Assembly: GCA_020431745.1 (NCBI GenBank)
Contig: JAGQHR010000294.1
Span: 1 to 5,169 of the forward strand
Source of the DNA: Candidatus Eiseniibacteriota bacterium
GTDB taxonomy: Bacteria; Eisenbacteria; RBG-16-71-46; CAIMUX01
Direction of reading: 5' to 3'
DNA length: 5,169 nt
Shown here: positions 1 to 5,169 of the stretch, in pieces
How the letters are laid out: every line of letters begins with the position of its first letter
Position numbering within the stretch: the first letter of the stretch is position 1
Notes under the pieces: model-generated
What the model was told of the DNA's origin: nothing
The model's database searches: none
Seen by the model: only the letters and a program-made list of their open reading frames with translations
Position numbers and translations under genes: made by a program

Positions 1-378
1 CGCGGCAAGCGGCTCGAGTCCATCCGTCTTCTGTCGACCGGAGAGCGGGCCCTCACGGCGATCGCGCTCCTCTTCTCGCTCTATCTGATCAAGCCGAGCC
101 CGGTTTGCCTGCTCGACGAGGTCGACGCGCCGCTCGACGATGCGAACCTCGATCGCTTCCTCGAGATGCTGCAGGAGATGGCCCAGCGGACCCAGTTCAT
201 CATGATCACGCACAACAAGAAGACGATGCAGGTGGCGGACAACCTGTTCGGCGTGACCATGGAGGAGCCGGGGATCTCCAAGGTCGTCTCGGTCCGTCTG
301 AACGGAGCGGACGTGCAGGAGATGCCGGATCTCGGTCCCGAGATGGCGCGTACGGAGGATCCGGCCGGAGCGCTCTGA
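1..378 (+). CDS. smc: Chromosome segregation protein Smc, C-terminal fragment
   Basis: This is the last 125 residues of an Smc ATPase; the N-terminal head, coiled coils and hinge lie off the left edge. Smc dimers with ScpA/ScpB organise and condense the nucleoid using ATP. Visible ABC-type head elements, numbered from the first codon, are: the signature motif as LSTGER (residues 11-16), Walker B with catalytic Glu LLDE (37-40), the D-loop DAPLDDAN (42-49), and the switch histidine in ITHNK (69-73). The VTMEEPGISKVVSV stretch near residues 83-96 is typical of the Smc C-terminus. The signature normally reads LSGGE, so Thr replaces the first Gly here. The protein ends about 25 residues past the core with a short acidic tail. 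tatC starts 14 nt after the stop, which suggests co-transcription. Family assignment is very secure; no ScpA or ScpB gene is visible. Confidence 0.96.
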   Translation, partial: RGKRLESIRLLSTGERALTAIALLFSLYLIKPSPVCLLDEVDAPLDDANLDRFLEMLQEMAQRTQFIMITHNKKTMQVADNLFGVTMEEPGISKVVSVRLNGADVQEMPDLGPEMARTEDPAGAL

Positions 379-392
379 TCCCGCGGGACCCC

Positions 393-1271
393 ATGGGCAT
401 CCTTTCCAAAATCACCGGTCGGTCCGATCGCGAGATGCCGTTTCTGGAGCATCTCGAGGAGCTGCGCCGAGTCATCCTGGGCAGCCTCGGCGCGATCGTC
501 GTGTGCGCGATCGCCGTCTATGCCTTTTCCGGGACCGTCATCGACTGGATGGTCGTGCAGCACGTCGGGTCGGCGCAGTTCATCCGTCCGATGGAAGCGT
601 TCATGGCCCGGGTCAAGATCTCGCTCCTCCTGGGCCTCCTCATCGGGCTGCCGTTCGTGATGTTCCAGATCTGGAGCTTCGTCGTGCCCGGATTGCTCCA
701 GCACGAGCGCCGCATCGTCATGCCGATGGTGGTTTTCTCGACGGTGCTCTTCTTGAGCGGAGTCGCGTTCAGCTACTTCGTGCTCACGCCGATGATGGTC
801 AAGCTTCTGACCGGGTTCTCGACCACGCACGTCGTCGCCAACATCACCGTCGACTATCTGCTGGACTTCATCATCAAGCTCGCGATGGCCTGCGGGATCC
901 TCTTTCAGTTACCTCTGGTGGTCGCGCTCCTCACCATCATCAATCTCGTCACCCCGCGCTTCTTGTGGAGCAAGTGGCGACACGCCATCGTCATCATCCT
1001 GATCGTGGCGGCGGTCGCGACGCCGGGCGACGGTCCGTCCCAGCTCATTCTGGCCGCGCCGATCGTGGTGCTCTACTTCCTCTCGATCCTCCTTTCGCTT
1101 TTCCTGTCCCGTGGGCGCAAGAAGGATCGCGCGCTGGGGGAGGGGGCCGCTGCGGAGTCGACCCCGGCCGGGGAAGCGGCGACACCTCCAGCGTTGCGTG
1201 CGGGCGGTGGAGTGGCTCCGCCGGCCGCGCGGCAGGGTGAAGAGACGAGAGATCCCGGAGGAACGGCATGA
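393..1271 (+). CDS. tatC: Sec-independent (twin-arginine) protein translocase subunit TatC
   Basis: TatC is the multispanning receptor of the Tat system in the cytoplasmic membrane. It binds twin-arginine signal peptides and recruits TatA-type subunits to export folded proteins. The 292-residue product has the N-terminal motif EMPFLEHLEELRR (14-26). Six hydrophobic segments lie at about 27-46, 76-98, 109-131, 156-182, 197-211 and 216-238. The first cytoplasmic loop holds QHERR (103-107), whose Glu105 and nearby Phe96 match E. coli Glu103 and Phe94 of the signal-peptide site. FQLP (171-174) has Gln where E. coli has Glu170. TPGDGPSQ (210-217) is the usual loop before the last helix. After residue 239 comes a roughly 53-residue Ala/Pro/Gly-rich tail, longer than in E. 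coli. I chose ATG 393, which has only a weak GGGA upstream; the in-frame ATG at 435, just before the conserved motif, is an alternative. No tatA or tatB is in the window. Confidence 0.95.
   Translation: MGILSKITGRSDREMPFLEHLEELRRVILGSLGAIVVCAIAVYAFSGTVIDWMVVQHVGSAQFIRPMEAFMARVKISLLLGLLIGLPFVMFQIWSFVVPGLLQHERRIVMPMVVFSTVLFLSGVAFSYFVLTPMMVKLLTGFSTTHVVANITVDYLLDFIIKLAMACGILFQLPLVVALLTIINLVTPRFLWSKWRHAIVIILIVAAVATPGDGPSQLILAAPIVVLYFLSILLSLFLSRGRKKDRALGEGAAAESTPAGEAATPPALRAGGGVAPPAARQGEETRDPGGTA
1257..1262 (+). promoter_or_regulatory. Ribosome binding site of coaX
   Basis: GGAGGA ends 5 nt before ATG 1268. It lies inside the last codons of tatC, so it supports both the coaX start and translation re-initiation at the ATGA overlap. 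Confidence 0.75.
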
Positions 1272-2074
1272 CGAAGAAGACGGCAGCGCGTCCAACCGGG
1301 CGTGCCTCCGATGTCCTGGCGATCGACGTCGGTAACTCGCACACCTCGCTCGGGGTGTTCGCGCGCGCGAAGCTCTCCGCCCAGTTCCGGCTGTCTTCGG
1401 ATGCCGCCCGCACCGCCGACGAGCTGGTGCCGGTCGTAGCGCATCTGCTCGAACCGTATCACGCGCGGATCCAGCGCTCGCGCCGGGTCGTGATGGCCTC
1501 GGTGGTCCCCTCCCTGACCGCGGTCTACGAAGAGGTCGTGCGCAAGCTCTTCGCGATCACCCCCGTGGTCGTGCGTGCGAGCATGATGCGGGGGATCTCG
1601 CTCGATGTTCCGGATCCCGATTCCGTGGGCGCCGATCGGGTGGCGAACGCCGTCGCGGCCGCGGAGCTCTACGGAACCCCCGCGATCGTCGTTGACCTCG
1701 GCACCACCACCAACTTCGACGTCGTGCTCCCGGGGCCGCGCTACGTCGGTGGCGCGATCGCCCCCGGGCTCGTGACCTCGGCCGAGGAGCTCTTTCGTCG
1801 AGGGGCGCGGCTTCCCAAGGTGGAGATCCGGCGCCCCGAACGCGCGGTCGGCCGGACGACCACCGAATGTCTCCAGTCCGGGGTCTACTTCGGAGCCGTC
1901 GGCCAGATCGACGGACTGCTGGGTCGGATCGCCCAGGAAGTACCGGGCGACCCGGTCATCATCGCGACCGGTGGCCTGGCGGAGACCGTCGCGCGCGATT
2001 CCACGATGATCGGTCGCTCCGATCCCGCCCTCACCCTGCAGGGCCTCCGGATCCTCGAAGGACGCGCCCGCTAG
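1268..2074 (+). CDS. coaX: Type III pantothenate kinase
   Basis: CoaX phosphorylates pantothenate to 4'-phosphopantothenate, the first step of coenzyme A synthesis in the cytoplasm. It belongs to the ASKHA (acetate and sugar kinase/Hsc70/actin) fold and, unlike type I and II enzymes, is generally not feedback-inhibited by CoA. The 268-residue protein shows the N-terminal phosphate motif AIDVGNSHT (18-26), SVGADRVANA (119-128) with the catalytic Asp123 position, DLGTTTNFD (143-151) in place of the more usual D-x-GTATT-x-D, GGAIAPG (161-167), TTTECLQSG (197-205) and IATGG (232-236). It is about 10 residues longer than typical because of a basic leader (MTKKTAARPTGR) before the first strand. The ATG overlaps the tatC stop as ATGA and has a strong Shine-Dalgarno sequence, so the start is well supported and coupling to tatC is likely. 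A birA neighbour, common elsewhere, is absent. Confidence 0.94.
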   Translation: MTKKTAARPTGRASDVLAIDVGNSHTSLGVFARAKLSAQFRLSSDAARTADELVPVVAHLLEPYHARIQRSRRVVMASVVPSLTAVYEEVVRKLFAITPVVVRASMMRGISLDVPDPDSVGADRVANAVAAAELYGTPAIVVDLGTTTNFDVVLPGPRYVGGAIAPGLVTSAEELFRRGARLPKVEIRRPERAVGRTTTECLQSGVYFGAVGQIDGLLGRIAQEVPGDPVIIATGGLAETVARDSTMIGRSDPALTLQGLRILEGRAR

Positions 2075-2217
2075 CAGATCTCCTGGTGCGACCTGGCGCC
2101 CAACCTGCCCTTCCGACGGTTCGTCTGGGATTGAGAAGACCGGGGACGATTCGACCGCCGCCGGGTACACCGGATCATGCATCGCGTTGGAATGTGCCTA
2201 TGTCGTACGCGGCGGTC

Positions 2218-2266
2218 CGGATCCCTCGGGGGTGCTCCTGCGGCCGAAGGATGTCCCCGGGATCCG
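2218..2266 (+). repeat. Inverted repeat, possible RNA hairpin
   Basis: CGGATCCC (2218-2225) pairs with GGGATCCG (2259-2266). After a 2-nt bulge, GGGG (2228-2231) pairs with CCCC (2255-2258), leaving a loop of 23 nt. There is no T-run after it, so it is not a classical intrinsic terminator. In DNA this G+C rich, such a stem could arise by chance. Confidence 0.3.
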
Positions 2267-2292
2267 CCGATCCACAAAGCAGGAGGGCGTTT

Positions 2293-2315
2293 CCGCGGGG
2301 GGACCGATCCCGCGG
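2293..2315 (+). repeat. Short perfect hairpin upstream of groEL-like gene
   Basis: CCGCGGG (2293-2299) and CCCGCGG (2309-2315) form a perfect 7-bp G+C stem with a 9-nt loop, about 65 nt before the chaperonin start. It could be a leader structure or a weak attenuator. No T-tract follows and no known motif is recognised. Confidence 0.3.
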
Positions 2316-2364
2316 GCGCCGAGGGACGCTGGCACCGCTACCGGAAGAGCCGCCGTGCGCTTCC

Positions 2365-2370
2365 AGGAGA
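2365..2370 (+). promoter_or_regulatory. Ribosome binding site of groEL-like gene
   Basis: AGGAGA lies 9 nt before ATG 2380. It fixes the start of the chaperonin even though the same frame stays open far upstream, through the spacer and into coaX. Confidence 0.75.
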
Positions 2371-2379
2371 CGAACCCAG

Positions 2380-3978
2380 ATGGCGAAGATGATCCGTTTC
2401 GATGACATGGCCCGCCGTGCGCTCCAGCGAGGCGTCGATCAGATGGCTGACGCGGTGAAGGTGACTCTCGGTCCCACCGGTCGCAACGTGATCCTCGATC
2501 GTCCCGACAGCTCTCCCGTGCTCACCAACGACGGGGTGACCATCGCCGGCGACATCGAGCTGGGCGATCCCTACGAGAACCTCGGCGTGCAGCTCCTGCG
2601 AGAGGTGGCGAGCAAGACGCAGGAGGTGGCCGGGGACGGAACCACGACGGCCACCATCCTGGCCCAGGCCATCGTCTCCCAGGGATTGCTGGCGGTGGCG
2701 GAGGGAGCGAATCCGGTCCATCTACGCCGGGGGATCGATCGCGCGACGGCGAAGGTCGTCGAATCCCTGCGCCGGCAATCGCGTCCGGTGCGGGATCGCG
2801 AGAGCTGGACCCAGGTGGCGACGCTGGCCGCCAAGGGGGATGCCGAGATCGGGTCCCGGATCGCCGAGGCTTTGGAGGCCGTGGGGGAGACGGGGACCGT
2901 CACCGTGGAGGAGGCGCCGCACGCGGATCTCCGACTCCGCCTCAATCGGGGCTTCCGACTCGAGCAGGGCTACCTCTCGCCCTACTTCGTGAGCGACCCC
3001 GAGAGCATGTCCGCCGTGTTGGAGAATGCGCGGGTCCTCCTGACCGACCGAAAGGTGGCCGATCTCGGCGAGCTCATGGGCGTGCTGCAGGACGCCGCGG
3101 AGCACGAGAGCCCGCTCCTCATCCTGGCGGACGAGGTCGAGGGCGAGGCGCTGGCGACCCTGGTCATGAACCGCCTGCGGGGCAGCCTCGACGTGGTGGC
3201 GGTGCGTCTGCCCGGTTCCGGCGCCCGCCGCAGCGAGATTCTCCAGGATCTCGCGCTCTTCACCGGCGCGACCGTGATCAGCCGGGAGGCCGGAATGACT
3301 TTGGAACAGTCCGGTCCCGCGGATCTGGGCCGGGTCGAGCACGCCGTGGTCACGAGCACCGGCACCACCCTGATCGGGGGCGGCGGAGAGCCGTCCGTCA
3401 TCGAGGAGTCGATGGTCCAGCTCCGGCATCAGCTGGAGCAGGCCTCCTCGTTCGAACGGGAAGGGCTCCGCTCGCGGCTCACCCGGCTCCAAGGGGCGGT
3501 CGCGATCCTGGAGGTCGGCGGAGTGACGCCCCTGGCCGCCGAAGAGCGTCGGGCGCGAGTGGCGGATGCGCTGGCCGCGACCCGCGCCGCCATGGAGGAG
3601 GGGATCGTCCCTGGCGGAGGGGTCGCACTGCTGCGGGCCGCCCGGGTCCTCGACCGGCTCGAGGGAGCCAATGCCGGCGAAATCGTCGGAATCAAGATCG
3701 TCAAGGCCGCACTGGAGGCTCCGATCCGCACGATCGCGGACAATGCCGGCTTCGAAGGCGGAGAGGTTCTCAGCCGCGTCCTCCGCTCCCGGGGCTCCCG
3801 TGGATTCAACGCCCACAGCGCACGAATCGAGGATCTCTTTTCCGCGGGCGTCGTCGATCCCTTGAAGGTGACCCGCGCCGCACTGCAGAATGCTGCGTCG
3901 ATCGGGGCGTTGATCTTGACGACGGAGACCCTCGTGGCCGATCGTCCAGGCGCGGACGAAGGAGCGGCCCCCGCGTAA
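2380..3978 (+). CDS. groEL: Divergent GroEL-like group I chaperonin (60 kDa)
   Basis: The 532-residue protein aligns with GroEL end to end: equatorial, intermediate, apical, intermediate, equatorial. Group I chaperonins form double rings that fold proteins in an ATP- and GroES-dependent cycle. The nucleotide site is intact: TLGPTGRN (29-36), NDGVT with Asp51 (E. coli Asp52), GDGTTT with Asp86 (Asp87), the catalytic Asp396 (Asp398), PGGG (411-414) and Asp493 (Asp495). Apical substrate-site residues are kept or conservatively changed: YLSPYF (198-203), Met233, Leu236, Leu258, Val262, Met263. Several residues differ: Gln196 for Arg197, Pro384 for Glu386, Ser326 for Lys327, Ser280 for Phe281, Leu104 for Lys105. 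The tail ends GADEGAAPA with no Gly-Gly-Met repeat. No groES adjoins it, and coaX and folB flank it. I infer a secondary GroEL paralogue, or a sole but lineage-divergent GroEL; the window cannot separate these. Confidence 0.93.
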   Translation: MAKMIRFDDMARRALQRGVDQMADAVKVTLGPTGRNVILDRPDSSPVLTNDGVTIAGDIELGDPYENLGVQLLREVASKTQEVAGDGTTTATILAQAIVSQGLLAVAEGANPVHLRRGIDRATAKVVESLRRQSRPVRDRESWTQVATLAAKGDAEIGSRIAEALEAVGETGTVTVEEAPHADLRLRLNRGFRLEQGYLSPYFVSDPESMSAVLENARVLLTDRKVADLGELMGVLQDAAEHESPLLILADEVEGEALATLVMNRLRGSLDVVAVRLPGSGARRSEILQDLALFTGATVISREAGMTLEQSGPADLGRVEHAVVTSTGTTLIGGGGEPSVIEESMVQLRHQLEQASSFEREGLRSRLTRLQGAVAILEVGGVTPLAAEERRARVADALAATRAAMEEGIVPGGGVALLRAARVLDRLEGANAGEIVGIKIVKAALEAPIRTIADNAGFEGGEVLSRVLRSRGSRGFNAHSARIEDLFSAGVVDPLKVTRAALQNAASIGALILTTETLVADRPGADEGAAPA

Positions 3979-4010
3979 GGGGCTCTCCCGAACGGACCCA
4001 GCCCCGGGAG
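3979..4010 (+). terminator. Possible hairpins after the groEL-like gene
   Basis: Two mutually exclusive stems start at the stop codon. GGGGCT (3979-3984) can pair with AGCCCC (4000-4005), or CTCCCG (3985-3990) with CGGGAG (4005-4010). Both are 6 bp with loops of 14-15 nt. No T-run follows, so an intrinsic terminator is unproven. The rest of the spacer to 4077 shows only ribosome binding sequences for folB. Confidence 0.25.
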
Positions 4011-4058
4011 GTGGCCAGGCCAGAGCGCCGTCGACAGGAAGACGCGGATCGCTCATGC

Positions 4059-4074
4059 AGGAAGAACTAGGGGG
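4059..4074 (+). promoter_or_regulatory. Ribosome binding region of folB
   Basis: Two purine runs precede GTG 4078: AGGAAG (4059-4064), 13 nt away, and AGGGGG (4069-4074), 3 nt away. Neither has ideal spacing. With the GTG start, this suggests modest initiation. No in-frame ATG lies nearby. Confidence 0.45.
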
Positions 4075-4077
4075 CGC

Positions 4078-4437
4078 GTGGATCGGCTTCGGCTCAAGGG
4101 ATTGACTCTGTTTCCCCGGCTCGGTGTCACGGAGTGGGAGAAAGAGGGCGTCAACAAGGTCCTGGTGGACGTTGACCTCTACTTGGATCTCTCGGTCGCG
4201 GCCCGCGAGGATCGGGTGAGCGCCACCGTCGACTACTCCGAGGCCTACGCGGTGCTCACCGCGGTCAGCAAGTCGCGCAAGTTCCATCTCATCGAGTCGA
4301 TGGCGCAGGACCTCGCCGATGCCCTCCTCGCGAAGTACCCCAAGGTCGCGCGCGTGCGGATCCGCCTCCGGAAGCGGAGTCTCCCGTTCGATGCCCATCT
4401 CGACCACGTCGAGGTGAGCCTGGATCGAGGCCGATGA
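4078..4437 (+). CDS. folB: Dihydroneopterin aldolase
   Basis: FolB cleaves 7,8-dihydroneopterin to 6-hydroxymethyl-7,8-dihydropterin and glycolaldehyde in folate synthesis, as a cytoplasmic homo-octamer of tunnelling fold. The 119-residue product has the usual length. It aligns almost without gaps to E. coli FolB: LGVTEWE (15-21) with Glu21, DYSEAY (52-57) with Tyr53, FHLIE (69-73) with Glu73 binding the pterin, and RLRKRS (96-101) with Lys99 at the catalytic lysine position. The usual Lys-Pro is Lys-Arg here. The start is GTG; the first residues (DRLRLKGL) match where family members begin, and there is no in-frame upstream start. Its stop overlaps the folK ATG as ATGA, and FolK takes its product as substrate, which strongly supports the call. 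The related epimerase FolX is a less likely alternative. Confidence 0.92.
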   Translation: MDRLRLKGLTLFPRLGVTEWEKEGVNKVLVDVDLYLDLSVAAREDRVSATVDYSEAYAVLTAVSKSRKFHLIESMAQDLADALLAKYPKVARVRIRLRKRSLPFDAHLDHVEVSLDRGR

Positions 4438-5021
4438 AGCACGTCTGGATCGCACTCGGGAGCAATCTGGGGGATCGGGCGGACCTGCTCGCGCGGGCGG
4501 TGGCCCTGCTCGCGGAAGCCGGGGTCTCGCCGTTGGCGGTCTCGCATCTCTACGAGACGCTGCCCGAGCACGGGCGTGACGAGCCGCTCTACATCAACGC
4601 CGTGGTCCACGCGGAGACGCCGCTCGAGCCGCGAGCGCTCCTCCAGCTGCTCCAGCAGGTCGAGCGCCGGCTGGGGCGTTCTCCAGTGGAGCGCTCGGGT
4701 CCCCGGACCTGCGATCTCGACCTCCTGGCGGTGGACGATCTGCGGGCGGAGGAGCCGGACCTGACGCTCCCGCACCCCCGTCTCCATCACCGTCCGTTCG
4801 TCCTGGTCCCCTTGTGCGAGCTGGATCCGAACTGGCGTCCTCCCGGATTCCGGGAGACGGTCTCCGAGCTCCTGGCGGCGCTCGACACCGAACCGGGCGA
4901 GACCTGCCTTTACGGGTGTCTCGAATTGGCCGAACCGGTGGCGAACGCCTATCCCTGGAGGCACCGGGCGGGGCCGTGCCACCACGACGACGCCCAGACC
5001 GGGGCGGAGGGCGGTCCGTGA
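4434..5021 (+). CDS. folK: 2-amino-4-hydroxy-6-hydroxymethyldihydropteridine diphosphokinase (HPPK)
   Basis: FolK transfers pyrophosphate from ATP to 6-hydroxymethyl-7,8-dihydropterin, giving the substrate of dihydropteroate synthase. Motifs in the 195-residue protein: ALGSNLGDR (7-15), YETLPE (40-45), PLYINAV (51-57), RSGPRTCDLDLL (87-98) with the two Mg-binding Asp94 and Asp96, and LPHPRLHHRPFVLVPL (112-127) containing the family histidine. The usual Trp before GPRT is Ser. HPPKs mostly end about 160-170 residues in; here roughly 28 further residues (from about 168) form a polar His/Gly-rich tail that runs to the next gene. The ATG overlaps the folB stop, with GAGG 3 nt upstream. The stop TGA overlaps the GTG of the kinase gene. 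folP is not in the window. Confidence 0.95.
   Translation: MKHVWIALGSNLGDRADLLARAVALLAEAGVSPLAVSHLYETLPEHGRDEPLYINAVVHAETPLEPRALLQLLQQVERRLGRSPVERSGPRTCDLDLLAVDDLRAEEPDLTLPHPRLHHRPFVLVPLCELDPNWRPPGFRETVSELLAALDTEPGETCLYGCLELAEPVANAYPWRHRAGPCHHDDAQTGAEGGP
5006..5011 (+). promoter_or_regulatory. Ribosome binding site of the kinase gene
   Basis: GGAGGG lies 6 nt before GTG 5018, within the folK tail. It supports the GTG start and coupled translation at the GTGA overlap. Confidence 0.7.
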
Positions 5022-5169
5022 GCGGATTCATCGCGATCGAGGGGGTGATCGGCGTCGGGAAGACGACCCTGACGCACGCCCTCGCCGAACGTTTGGAGGC
5101 GGGGATCGTCCTCGAAGCGGTCGAGGAGAACCCGTTTCTCGCCCAGTTCTACAAGGACCGCGCACGCTT
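5018..5169 (+). CDS. Deoxynucleoside kinase family protein, N-terminal fragment
   Basis: Only the first 50 residues are present; the gene continues past the right edge. They begin SGFIAIEGVIGVGKTT, with the P-loop G-V-I-G-V-G-K-T at residues 9-16. VEENPFLAQFYKD follows near residues 35-47. This order is characteristic of the bacterial dGK/dAK (deoxyguanosine/deoxyadenosine kinase) and dNK-type enzymes, which use ATP to phosphorylate salvaged deoxynucleosides in the cytoplasm. The substrate cannot be told from this part. The GTG start overlaps the folK stop as GTGA and has a good Shine-Dalgarno sequence, so it is probably translated with folK. Thymidylate kinase also has a P-loop near its N-terminus, but the EENPFL..FY segment argues for the deoxynucleoside kinase family. 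Confidence 0.88.
   Translation, partial: MSGFIAIEGVIGVGKTTLTHALAERLEAGIVLEAVEENPFLAQFYKDRAR

Larger units (their letters stand above)
2075..2379 (+). other. Spacer between coaX and groEL-like gene, no gene recognised
   Basis: This is the longest stretch without a supported gene. All three forward frames contain partial open stretches, but their translations are Arg/Pro/Gly rich, resemble no family I know and have no good ribosome binding site. No groES is present, and no CIRCE operator (TTAGCACTC-N9-GAGTGCTAA type) can be seen. I could not find a convincing -35/-10 pair. Positions 2165-2210 are somewhat less G+C rich than the surroundings and would be the first place to look for a promoter. 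Two G+C-rich inverted repeats are listed separately. Confidence 0.6.

Noticed and set aside
105..392. Upstream extension of tatC into smc
   Set aside because: It would overlap conserved smc coding sequence in another frame, and TatC homology begins only after ATG 393.
1073..2182. A 369-codon minus-strand open frame opposite coaX
   Set aside because: It is a compositional shadow of coaX, with no domain and no ribosome binding site that I can see.
1867..2379. N-terminal extension of the chaperonin reading frame back into coaX
   Set aside because: The frame is open, but the GroEL homology starts exactly at ATG 2380 (MAKMIRFDD), which has its own Shine-Dalgarno sequence. The upstream residues are low-complexity and overlap coaX out of frame.
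2075..2379. CIRCE/HrcA operator or a clear sigma-factor promoter upstream of groEL
   Set aside because: No TTAGCACTC-type inverted repeat and no convincing -35/-10 pair were found. TTGAGA at 2131 and TTGGAA at 2187 have no acceptable -10 partner.
2177..2405. Small forward frames (2177-2392 and 2187-2405) as possible groES or hypothetical genes
   Set aside because: Neither translation resembles GroES or any known family. Both run into the chaperonin start and lack a good ribosome binding site.
4055..4077. ATG at 4055 as the folB start
   Set aside because: It is in a different reading frame from FolB. The GTG at 4078 is in frame and matches the family's N-terminus.
2722..4455. A 577-codon open frame on the minus strand opposite the chaperonin and folB
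   Set aside because: It is antisense to two well-recognised genes, its product is Arg/Glu/Asp/His-rich with no recognisable domain, and long antisense frames are expected in high-G+C DNA.
1..5169. CRISPR arrays, tRNA genes, transposases or attachment sites
   Set aside because: No regularly spaced repeats, cloverleaf-like segments or mobile-element proteins were seen; the coding density and uniform style indicate core chromosome.

Overview
The window is G+C rich (roughly two thirds) and fully collinear. Every gene I can support lies on the + strand, with short spacers or start/stop overlaps, and nothing mobile is visible. In order it holds: the C-terminal end of smc (chromosome condensation ATPase), tatC (twin-arginine translocase), coaX (type III pantothenate kinase), a divergent groEL-like chaperonin, folB (dihydroneopterin aldolase), folK (HPPK), and the N-terminal start of a P-loop deoxynucleoside kinase that runs off the right edge.

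Layout: smc (1-378) ends 14 nt before tatC (393-1271). The tatC stop overlaps the coaX start as ATGA (coaX 1268-2074). A 305-nt spacer follows, with no recognisable gene but two G+C-rich inverted repeats. The chaperonin (2380-3978) follows without groES. After a 99-nt spacer come folB (4078-4437, GTG start), folK (4434-5021, ATGA overlap) and the kinase (from 5018, GTGA overlap). Two probable translationally coupled blocks therefore flank the chaperonin: smc-tatC-coaX and folB-folK-kinase.

Functionally this is a housekeeping cluster. CoaX makes 4'-phosphopantothenate for coenzyme A. FolB and FolK carry out consecutive steps of folate synthesis. The kinase salvages deoxynucleosides. Smc and TatC serve chromosome organisation and folded-protein export. 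No new defence, mobile or biosynthetic system is visible.

The points most worth a second look are the chaperonin and the DNA composition. The chaperonin keeps ATPase and substrate-binding residues but lacks both partners or one partner of several salt bridges used for allostery in E. coli GroEL, and it has no GGM tail. The tetranucleotide GATC occurs about five times more often than base composition predicts, apparently through synonymous choice of GAT before C.

The organism is an uncultured-type, high-G+C bacterium. The style of the Smc C-terminus and the gene mix would fit the Gemmatimonadota/Eisenbacteria side of the FCB group, but this is a weak inference; no rRNA or lineage marker is present.
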